This document shows, piece after piece, positions 6,095 through 12,238 of a stretch of DNA of 12,238 bases. The notes under the pieces are model-generated. The model saw only the letters and a list, made by a program, of their open reading frames with translations, was not told the origin of the DNA and did no database searches. The position numbers and the translations under genes were made by a program. Every line of letters starts with the position of its first letter. Position 1 is the first letter of the stretch. Origin of the DNA: Pseudomonadota bacterium (lineage in GTDB: Bacteria; Pseudomonadota; Gammaproteobacteria; Enterobacterales; Enterobacteriaceae); assembly GCA_023454395.1 (NCBI GenBank), contig JAEYFY010000373.1:1-12238 (forward strand), written 5' to 3'.

Positions 6095-8380
6095 ATGAGT
6101 AAAAATAAATTGCCTATTCCTGGAGTGAAACCGTATAACGGACCCGCTGGAGGATGGGGAGCATTAAAAGCAACAGCAATCGCGGTACGCACTCAAATGG
6201 ATGCGCTTATTGCACCTAAAACATTGCTTAATACCAATCAACCTGATGGCTTTGATTGTCCAGGTTGTGCATGGCCAGATAAAGAGCATCACTCTACTTT
6301 TCAATTTTGCGAGAATGGCGCTAAAGCCGTTACTTGGGAAGCGACAAAAAAAAGAGTCACACCAGAATTTTTAGCACAAAACACAGTTACTGAATTACTA
6401 AAAAAATCAGATTTTGAACTTGAAGGTTATGGTCGTTTAACTCACCCACTTTCTTACGATCCTATTACTGATACACTTATTCCTGTCTCTTGGGATCACG
6501 CATTTAGTCGTATTGGCGAGCTATTAAGAGACATCCCTTCACCAGATAGTGTGGAATTTTACACATCAGGTAGAGCTTCAAATGAAGCCGCTTATTTATT
6601 CCAGCTTTTTGCTAGAGAATATGGCACCAACAATTTTCCAGATTGTTCAAATATGTGCCATGAACCCACCAGCGTAGGGTTACCACAATCAATTGGTATT
6701 GGTAAAGGGACTGTTTCTTTAGATGACTTCGACAACACACAATTAATTATTGCCATTGGTCATAATCCCGGCACCAATCACCCTAGAATGATGGGAACAT
6801 TACATGAAGTTGCTCGTCGAGGTGTACCAATTGTTGTTTTTAATCCATTAAAAGAACGAGCATTAGAGCGATTTACAGATCCTCAAAGCGTAATTGAAAT
6901 GGCAACCTATAGCTCAACCAATATTGCATCATCTTATTATCAGGTTAAAGCAGGAGGTGATGCAGCCGCGTTAAAAGGCATTATGAAAACCTTATTAACA
7001 TGGGATAATGAGCGTGGCGATATTCTTGATCATGACTTTATCGCAGAACATACTCAAGGATTTGAAGCCGTTATTGACGATCTTAACCATACCACTTGGC
7101 AAGATATTGAAAGTGAAAGTGGGCTATCACAAGCCGAACTTGAAAGTGTTGCACTACTTTATGCAAATTCCCCAGCCACCATTATTACTTATGGTATGGG
7201 TATTACCCAACATAATAAAGGAACCGCAAATGTTCGCTTAATTGCCGATTTATTATTAATGAAAGGCAATATCGGTAAAAAAGGAGCAGGAATATGCCCA
7301 CTACGCGGACACTCTAATGTTCAAGGTAATCGAACTGTAGGGATCACTGAAAAACCCTCTACAGAATTTCTGCAAAAAATAGAACAGACCTTCGGTTTCA
7401 AACCACCTTATAAACATGGTCATGATGCTGTTAATGCCATGCAAGCAATGGTTGAAGGTAAAGCAAAAGCATTAATTTGCTTAGGCGGTAATTTTGCTGT
7501 GGCATTGCCTGATCCAGAGCTTTCCTTCTCAGCAATGCGAAAACTGGATCTCAGTGTTCATATTGGAACAAAACTAAATCGCTCTCATTTATTAACCGCT
7601 AAAAATACCTTTATTTTACCTTGTTTAGGTCGTACTGAATCCGATATACAAGCATTAGGACGTCAATCAATCACCGTTGAAGATTCTATGTCGATGGTAC
7701 ATGCGTCTTCAGGTAAATTAACACCCGCATCTCCTTTGCTAAAATCGGAGCCAGCTATTGTTGCTGAAATGGCTGCCACTACGTTATCTAATAGCAAAAC
7801 GCCTTGGATGAGATTTACTGAAAGTTATGATCTTATTCGTGACATGATTGAAAAAACGATCCCAGGTTTTGATAACTATAATCAACGCATTCGAGTACCT
7901 GGTGGATTTCGTATGCCACTTCCTGCGGTGGATAGAGTATGGGATACGCCAACAGGCAAAGCGATGTTTTCTGTTTTTGACGGAGTTAATGAGAATGAAC
8001 CTGTCGCTGGAGAAGATATATTACGTCTAGTCACTATACGTAGTCATGACCAATATAACACAACAATTTATGCATTAGATGACCGCTATCGTGGTATTTT
8101 CGGTAGACGTGATGTGCTCTTTATGAGCGAGGTTGATTTAATCGCAAGAGGTTTAAAAGAAGGCGATAAAGTGACTATTGAAACCGTAAGCCAAAATAGA
8201 AAGCTACAGCTTAATGATATTACTGTTGTTTCATTTAGTATTGCACCGGGTACGGTTGCAGCTTATTACCCTGAAGCTAATGTTCTTATTCCGCTGGATT
8301 ATATTGATAAAGAAAGTGGAACACCTTCATATAAAGCGACACCCGTTAGAATTTATGCCCAAAAAGCGCAAGTTGCCTAA
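6095..8380 (+). CDS. ydeP: YdeP-family molybdopterin oxidoreductase
   Basis: A 761-residue protein matching E. coli YdeP (759) along its whole length: GPAGGWGALK near the start, FDCPGCAWPD at 53-62, NNFPDCSNMCHEPTSVGL at 179-196, GHNPGTNHPRM, ICPLRGHSNVQG, and RSHDQYNTTIYALDDRYRGI near the C-terminus. It belongs to the formate dehydrogenase H/DMSO reductase superfamily and binds a bis-molybdopterin guanine dinucleotide cofactor. C188 aligns with selenocysteine 140 of FdhF, so it is the likely molybdenum ligand. Only three N-terminal cysteines (55, 58, 72) could hold an iron-sulfur cluster, where FdhF has four. No signal peptide is seen, so it is probably cytoplasmic. The substrate is unknown; in E. 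coli, YdeP contributes to acid resistance under EvgA control. AGGA at 6083-6086 supports the start. It appears to be a single-gene unit. Confidence 0.92.
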   Translation: MSKNKLPIPGVKPYNGPAGGWGALKATAIAVRTQMDALIAPKTLLNTNQPDGFDCPGCAWPDKEHHSTFQFCENGAKAVTWEATKKRVTPEFLAQNTVTELLKKSDFELEGYGRLTHPLSYDPITDTLIPVSWDHAFSRIGELLRDIPSPDSVEFYTSGRASNEAAYLFQLFAREYGTNNFPDCSNMCHEPTSVGLPQSIGIGKGTVSLDDFDNTQLIIAIGHNPGTNHPRMMGTLHEVARRGVPIVVFNPLKERALERFTDPQSVIEMATYSSTNIASSYYQVKAGGDAAALKGIMKTLLTWDNERGDILDHDFIAEHTQGFEAVIDDLNHTTWQDIESESGLSQAELESVALLYANSPATIITYGMGITQHNKGTANVRLIADLLLMKGNIGKKGAGICPLRGHSNVQGNRTVGITEKPSTEFLQKIEQTFGFKPPYKHGHDAVNAMQAMVEGKAKALICLGGNFAVALPDPELSFSAMRKLDLSVHIGTKLNRSHLLTAKNTFILPCLGRTESDIQALGRQSITVEDSMSMVHASSGKLTPASPLLKSEPAIVAEMAATTLSNSKTPWMRFTESYDLIRDMIEKTIPGFDNYNQRIRVPGGFRMPLPAVDRVWDTPTGKAMFSVFDGVNENEPVAGEDILRLVTIRSHDQYNTTIYALDDRYRGIFGRRDVLFMSEVDLIARGLKEGDKVTIETVSQNRKLQLNDITVVSFSIAPGTVAAYYPEANVLIPLDYIDKESGTPSYKATPVRIYAQKAQVA

Positions 8381-8405
8381 TATTTTCATTTAACTAAAAA
8401 ATAAA

Positions 8406-8437
8406 AAGCTGAGTCTATTTAGGCTCAGCTTCTCTTT
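8406..8437. terminator. bidirectional terminator between ydeP and the lysR gene
   Basis: AAGCTGAGTC (8406-8415) pairs with GGCTCAGCTT (8422-8431), 10 bp with one G-T pair and a 6-base loop. The plus-strand U-tract is interrupted (TTCTCTTT). On the minus strand the stem runs into a good T-rich tract (TTTTTATTTTTT), so it should stop lysR transcripts best. Confidence 0.8.
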
Positions 8438-8442
8438 ATTAT

Positions 8443-9336
8443 CTACAAGCTCATATCAACTAAATAAGCACGCATTTCAGTAAAGCATTTTTCAATCAGT
8501 ATCGATCGAGGCTCTTCTCGCCGAATAATAATACCAAGAGGAGAATTTATTGTGGCATCAGCAATAGGCACTACATCCAAATTTGGGCTGAGTTTTTCCA
8601 TTCCTTTTGAAATAGGCACTATGGATGCGCAAAATCCTGTATCGACAGATTGCATAAGATGAAGTGTCGAGCTGCTTTCAACTAACACTTTGGGATGCAG
8701 ATTATAACGCTGAAATGCCAAATCAACAGATTGCCTAAAATGATTTGATTTATTAAGCAATGCTAAAGGCAGTTTGACTGCTTCCTCCCATGAAATCGTT
8801 TTTGCCGATGGCATAAAATAATTACGATGGAATAAAAGCCCTAATTTCGTTTGCTTTAAAGCATAAATTTCATGTTGCTGGGCATTCGCTTTTTCTAAAT
8901 AACAGATACCAATATCAAGCCGATTACTATTAAGACTATCGATTATCTCCTCGCTATTTGTCGAAGAGACTTGAAAGCGAATTTCAGGAAATGTTGATGA
9001 GATTTTCTGCAACATTTGCATCGGATTTAAATTGGTCAAAGGCACAATACCGATACGTAATTGACCTAACAGTTGTTGTCGAAAATTTGCTGCTTCTGCT
9101 TGTAACCCATCATAAGCAGACTCCATGGTTTTCGCCCATTTCAAGATTTTTTCGCCTTCTTGCGTAAATCCTTCAAAGCGAGAACTTCGCTTGATAAGTA
9201 CTACATCAAGCTCTTTTTCTAAATTACGTAATCGCATTGATAAAGTCGGCTGAGTCACATGGCACATCTCAGCAGCTTGACCAAAATGTTGCGTTTTATC
9301 TAAAGCAATTAGATAAAATAATTGTTTGATGTCGAT
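8443..9336 (-). CDS. LysR-family transcriptional regulator with a non-standard start
   Basis: Read from 9336 this is a 298-codon LysR protein, the usual family length. The winged helix-turn-helix is intact: DIKQLFYLIAL, then HFGQAAEMCHVTQPTLSMRL and RNLEKELDVVLIKRS with the classic A-x5-TQPTLS-x5-LE pattern. An effector-binding domain follows (about 90-298; LRIGIVPLTN, LDIGICYLEK). The first standard start codon is the ATG at 9267, which would cut off the first 23-24 residues and half of the DNA-binding helix-turn-helix. Upstream the frame stays open to a stop at 9385-9387 but holds no ATG, GTG or TTG. GAGG at 9346-9349 lies 9 bases before the ATC at 9334-9336, exactly where the family methionine is expected. 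I therefore place the start at this ATC. The gene converges with ydeP; its target and effector are unknown. Confidence 0.82.
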   Translation of the reverse strand: MDIKQLFYLIALDKTQHFGQAAEMCHVTQPTLSMRLRNLEKELDVVLIKRSSRFEGFTQEGEKILKWAKTMESAYDGLQAEAANFRQQLLGQLRIGIVPLTNLNPMQMLQKISSTFPEIRFQVSSTNSEEIIDSLNSNRLDIGICYLEKANAQQHEIYALKQTKLGLLFHRNYFMPSAKTISWEEAVKLPLALLNKSNHFRQSVDLAFQRYNLHPKVLVESSSTLHLMQSVDTGFCASIVPISKGMEKLSPNLDVVPIADATINSPLGIIIRREEPRSILIEKCFTEMRAYLVDMSL

Positions 9337-9403
9337 ATGCGATAACCTCGTAATAAGCAGGTGAATTGGAGAAAATGCAACTTTTCATATTATGTCGTCA
9401 ACA

Positions 9404-9423
9404 ATACGCAAAATTTTGCTTAT
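9404..9423. promoter_or_regulatory. palindromic candidate operator upstream of lysR
   Basis: A perfect 12-base palindrome, GCAAAATTTTGC (9408-9419), extends to a 20-base near-palindrome with ATA and TAT at its ends and one mismatched pair. It lies 68 bases before the proposed lysR start on the minus strand. LysR proteins often bind AT-rich dyads and repress their own gene, so an autoregulatory site is plausible but unproven. Confidence 0.4.
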
Positions 9424-9489
9424 CTACCAACCATTTTCTCAATAAATCATAATAGAAAGGAAATAAAAGAGAGGATTAAATAATGTTTC

Positions 9490-9531
9490 AAAAATAAAGC
9501 TCACCCTCATATTTCGATGAAAGTGAGCTTG
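9490..9531 (-). terminator. terminator of the chemoreceptor gene
   Basis: AAGCTCAC (9497-9504) pairs with GTGAGCTT (9523-9530), with an inner TCAT/ATGA pairing in the loop. On the minus strand the stem is followed by TTATTTTTG. It lies 37 bases after the chemoreceptor stop. The plus-strand side also has GTTTT. Confidence 0.75.
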
Positions 9532-9566
9532 TTTTAAATACAATATTAACTGACTAACTTAACGGA

Positions 9567-11093
9567 TTAATACTGTTCTTTGATTTGAAAGACTGAAACT
9601 TTGTCTGTTAAGTTTTGTGCCTTCTCATCTAAAATCATTGTTGAAGTTGCACCTTGTTCAACCAAAGCCGCATTTTGCTGAACAACAGAATCCATTTGGT
9701 TAATGGCTACTGCTATCTGTTCAATACCCACTTTTTGCTCTTCTGATGCAATACTAATGCCCTGCATGATATCGCTCACTTTCGTAATAGAAGAAACGAT
9801 ATCCTGCATATGCTCGCCCGTTTTATTTACCAATTCTCTACCATGAGCGACATCCGCAACAGATTCTCTGATAATTTGATTAATTTCGCGTGCAGCATCC
9901 GCACTTCTTGCCGCTAAATTTCTCACTTCTGTTGCAACAACAGTAAATCCACGACCTTGCTCACCTGCACGCGCCGCTTCAACAGCTGCGTTTAATGCCA
10001 GAATATTAGTTTGGCTTGCTATGTTGTTAACCACATCATTGATTTCAGCAACTTTTAATGTTCCTACCTCGATTTTCTTCATCGAGTCAATGGCATCACT
10101 CATAATGTTAGAGCCATCAATTGCTAAATCGCGGGTTTCTGCGGTAATAGAGTTTGCTAAAATCGCATTATCAGTATTATTCACTACAGCGATTTTTATC
10201 TCTTCCATACTTGCTGCTGTTTGTTGCAGAGCGCTTGCTTGCTCCTCAGTACGAGAAGAGAGATCTTGGTTGCCAGAAGCAATTTCTGCTGAACCTTTTT
10301 TGATCTCTAACGCTTCGTCTTTAACAAGTTGAATCGTCGATGTAAGCGCAGTCTGCATATCCCCAACATTAGAGAATAAGGTTCCAAACTCATCATTACG
10401 TTTCTTAGGTAGAGTGAAACTTAAATCGCCCTTTCCTACTTTCTGCAAAATAGCCGACAGTGTATTCAAATTAAAGATAAACGTTTTATTTACCCAACGG
10501 ATGACAACATAAAGGATCACTAAAATGGAGATCAAAGCAATAAACGTTGCATAAATAGAAAGTGTTACCATCCACTGTTGTTCAGCATTAATATCATCAT
10601 TAACTTTCTGAGTAATAATTAAATACTCATCAAAGAGTTTAGATAAGCGGGTGAAATCTTTTGATAAATCCACATCCTCATATTCTAAGGTGTCCATTGG
10701 CGCAATGATTTGATCAAGAAGCTGTAAAAACAGTGCAGATAACGCTTGTGCATTTTTATCGGCTTCAGGGCTTATTTTTTTCTCTTCAGCCCAATTGATT
10801 ATCGTTATTTTTGATTTTTCCCCTAACGCTTTGGCTTCTGCCACTAGTGATGCTTTAGTTCTTTCTTTCTCCGCTGTCATTGTCCCCAGATTCATCAAGA
10901 AATTAACATGTGAGCGTATTGTTGCTAACTCATATCTTGATTCCTGTACACGACTTAATCTATTGGTTAACGAATCAAGTGATGCATAGTTATTTTGCAT
11001 TCTATAAATAAAGAACGATGATAGTACTGATGACAGTAAAAATATAAATAAAAGCAATATCGAGCCAACTTTGGCTGATTTTTCAATACTCAT
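9567..11093 (-). CDS. methyl-accepting chemotaxis protein
   Basis: A 508-residue chemoreceptor. Membrane segment 1 is at about 11-30, a periplasmic helical domain of about 140 residues follows (31-172, like the four-helix ligand domain of Tar/Tsr), and membrane segment 2 is at about 176-199. A HAMP linker follows at 200-250 and the cytoplasmic signalling coiled coil at 260-490. The hairpin tip that contacts CheA and CheW is nearly invariant (INDVVNNIASQTNILALNAA and VEAARAGEQGRGFTVVATEV, about 351-390). EEQASALQQTAASMEE near 283-298 is a typical adaptation-methylation region. The C-terminus ends VFQIKEQY and lacks the NWETF-like tail that tethers CheR and CheB in Tar and Tsr. The start at 11093 has a strong GAGGTGG site; a GTG at 11123 would add ten residues but is poorer. 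The ligand cannot be read from sequence. A sigma-28 promoter lies just upstream. Confidence 0.96.
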   Translation of the reverse strand: MSIEKSAKVGSILLLFIFLLSSVLSSFFIYRMQNNYASLDSLTNRLSRVQESRYELATIRSHVNFLMNLGTMTAEKERTKASLVAEAKALGEKSKITIINWAEEKKISPEADKNAQALSALFLQLLDQIIAPMDTLEYEDVDLSKDFTRLSKLFDEYLIITQKVNDDINAEQQWMVTLSIYATFIALISILVILYVVIRWVNKTFIFNLNTLSAILQKVGKGDLSFTLPKKRNDEFGTLFSNVGDMQTALTSTIQLVKDEALEIKKGSAEIASGNQDLSSRTEEQASALQQTAASMEEIKIAVVNNTDNAILANSITAETRDLAIDGSNIMSDAIDSMKKIEVGTLKVAEINDVVNNIASQTNILALNAAVEAARAGEQGRGFTVVATEVRNLAARSADAAREINQIIRESVADVAHGRELVNKTGEHMQDIVSSITKVSDIMQGISIASEEQKVGIEQIAVAINQMDSVVQQNAALVEQGATSTMILDEKAQNLTDKVSVFQIKEQY

Positions 11094-11135
11094 GATTATC
11101 CACCTCACAATATAAAATGACACAAAGGTACTGAT

Positions 11136-11162
11136 ATATCGGCAGTGGATAGATTTTATTTA
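11136..11162 (-). promoter_or_regulatory. sigma-28 (FliA) flagellar-class promoter
   Basis: Read on the minus strand, TAAA (11162-11159), exactly 15 bases, then GCCGATAT (11143-11136) match the FliA consensus TAAA-N15-GCCGATAA with one mismatch. It lies 43 bases before the chemoreceptor ATG and leaves a leader of roughly 35 bases. Chemoreceptor genes are typical class 3 flagellar genes, so sequence and context agree. Confidence 0.82.
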
Positions 11163-12225
11163 CACATTAATCAGAATTATCGATACAAACACTTATTACA
11201 GATCTCAATCAATGATGCCAATCAGTTTTTTATTCTGTTTTCAAACCAGTAATGCAGATCATATACCATAATGAAATAGTATTTTAGTGTTATTAATTGG
11301 TTAGCAACTGGGGCTTGATTTTGATTAAAACCCAAAATCAGTAAAAAATTTAAGTTCCTAACAAAACAATAAACATTGTTTAGCAATTAATACTTCTTAA
11401 GTATTTTTACGATCCAGTGCGTAAATTTGGTATAAATAGCTTCAGAAAAAGGCACAAGTGCAGTATATACACTTAGGATATTATTAACAAAAAATTATCA
11501 TCTTAAAAAGAATAGAAGAGAGAAGTTAGTACTCAATTTATACATCTACTTTCTGATCGTAAGAGAAATAAGTCATTTTAGAAAATAAACCAATCATCAT
11601 TGCAACTAATACTTAAAAATAAGCTCCTTTTCTTTGTATAGAACAATCAAATTACTTTCTTTTTAATATCCCCTTCAATAATTATTGCGTTAGATCAATT
11701 TTTTACATTTCATTTATTCTAATAAAAAATAGGTTAAACATATTATTTAGAAAAACACATAACCGATTTTCATCATATAACCTAAATTTTAATTTTATTC
11801 AGAGAATTCTTACATTCTACACTTTTCATAAATACCCATAATACGCGTAAAACACTTTTACTTACAATAACTAACCCTTTCATACAATTCATCTTATAAA
11901 GATTAAAAATGAAATATAAAATAACATATAACTTACCAAACAACATTTTTCACCCAAATAAAACTCATATAATGAGTATCATAATTAGTCTGTAGTTTCA
12001 TTAAATTACTTAACGTATTGATATGCTTATCACTTACAAAAACTTAAGTATAACCTTACAATAATTACTCCCTTGATAGGCTAAGCCTATTACAAATAGT
12101 AATCGCATAGAGTAAACCATTTTTACGCAATAATTTATGTGTAATATAGTTATTCAAACTTAAATGACTAATTTTAATATGTGATAACTTCTATATATTA
12201 GACCTCATGTTATTGGAATTAATTT
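11163..12225. other. 1.06-kb very AT-rich region without a convincing gene
   Basis: No reading frame here looks like a protein gene. Four hairpins can be seen: TGATTTTG/CAAAATCA (11316-11340), AAACAAT/ATTGTTT (11364-11381), AATACTT/AAGTATT with three further Ts (11389-11408, terminator-like but weak), and ATAGGCT-A-AGCCTAT (12076-12090). The last is framed by ATTACT (12064-12069) and AGTAAT (12098-12103). The region could be a long H-NS-bound promoter for the next gene to the right, or hold a small RNA. Nothing here decides between these. Confidence 0.5.
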
Positions 12226-12238
12226 ATGAACGATCTAG
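12226..12238 (+). CDS. possible start of a gene cut by the window edge
   Basis: An ATG at 12226 opens a frame (MNDL) that runs off the window. GGA at 12215-12217 is a weak ribosome site with 8-base spacing. A long upstream control region would fit a gene start here. Four codons are too few to name a product. Confidence 0.3.

Noticed and set aside
7008..7241. Short plus-strand frame inside ydeP (also one at 7848-8030)
   Set aside because: Out-of-frame readings of a gene conserved over its whole length.
8958..9167. Plus-strand frame antisense to lysR
   Set aside because: Overlaps the conserved LysR reading frame and shows no recognisable domain.
10021..10332. Plus-strand frames antisense to the chemoreceptor (also 10795-10989)
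   Set aside because: They mirror the repetitive heptad coding of the coiled coil, which often leaves the opposite strand open.
11909..11995. 28-residue frame (MKYKITYNLPNN onward) in the right-hand gap
   Set aside because: Only a weak purine stretch upstream, no recognisable domain, and short frames are expected by chance in DNA this AT-rich.

Overview
The window reads as chromosome of an AT-rich, motile, enteric-type gammaproteobacterium. Proteus or a close relative in the Morganellaceae is the best guess. Reasons: an E. coli-like tRNA-Ile2, close relatives of E. coli YneE and YdeP, a short-Q-loop cytochrome bd operon, a sigma-28-type promoter in front of a chemoreceptor gene, and very AT-rich spacers. 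The genus is inferred from gene content and base composition, not proven.

Layout, left to right. (1) 1-213: tRNA-Ile(CAU) with its own promoter and a strong terminator, followed by a short duplicated motif of the sort seen at tRNA-anchored integration sites. (2) 536-1701: a two-gene operon. It encodes a small secreted protein that looks like the receptor-binding B subunit of an AB5 toxin, then a secreted ADP-ribosyltransferase clearly related to pertussis toxin S1, PltA and ArtA. This is the most notable content of the window. The enzyme has no cysteine at all, so it lacks the usual regulatory disulfide, and it carries E-x-E where pertussis toxin has Q-x-E. (3) 1908-2825: a bestrophin-family channel (YneE), facing (4) 5424-2908 on the minus strand: cioA, cioB and a DUF2474 small membrane protein, a cyanide-insensitive-type cytochrome bd quinol oxidase operon. 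(5) 5425-6094: a 670-base AT-rich divergent control region with several perfect inverted repeats. (6) 6095-8380: a YdeP-type molybdopterin oxidoreductase. (7) 9336-8443: a LysR regulator convergent with it, whose helix-turn-helix lies upstream of every standard start codon. (8) 11093-9567: a methyl-accepting chemotaxis protein behind a good FliA promoter. (9) 11163-12225: about 1.06 kb of very AT-rich DNA with hairpins but no convincing gene, and possibly the first codons of a gene at the right edge.

How the parts relate. The toxin pair sits between a tRNA and core-type genes and has its own terminator, which fits a horizontally acquired cargo next to a tRNA. No integrase, phage lysis or secretion gene is visible in the window. 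The oxidase, the molybdoenzyme and the LysR gene belong to respiratory and stress metabolism. The chemoreceptor belongs to the flagellar regulon. All product names rest on reading the translated sequences by eye; no database search was run.
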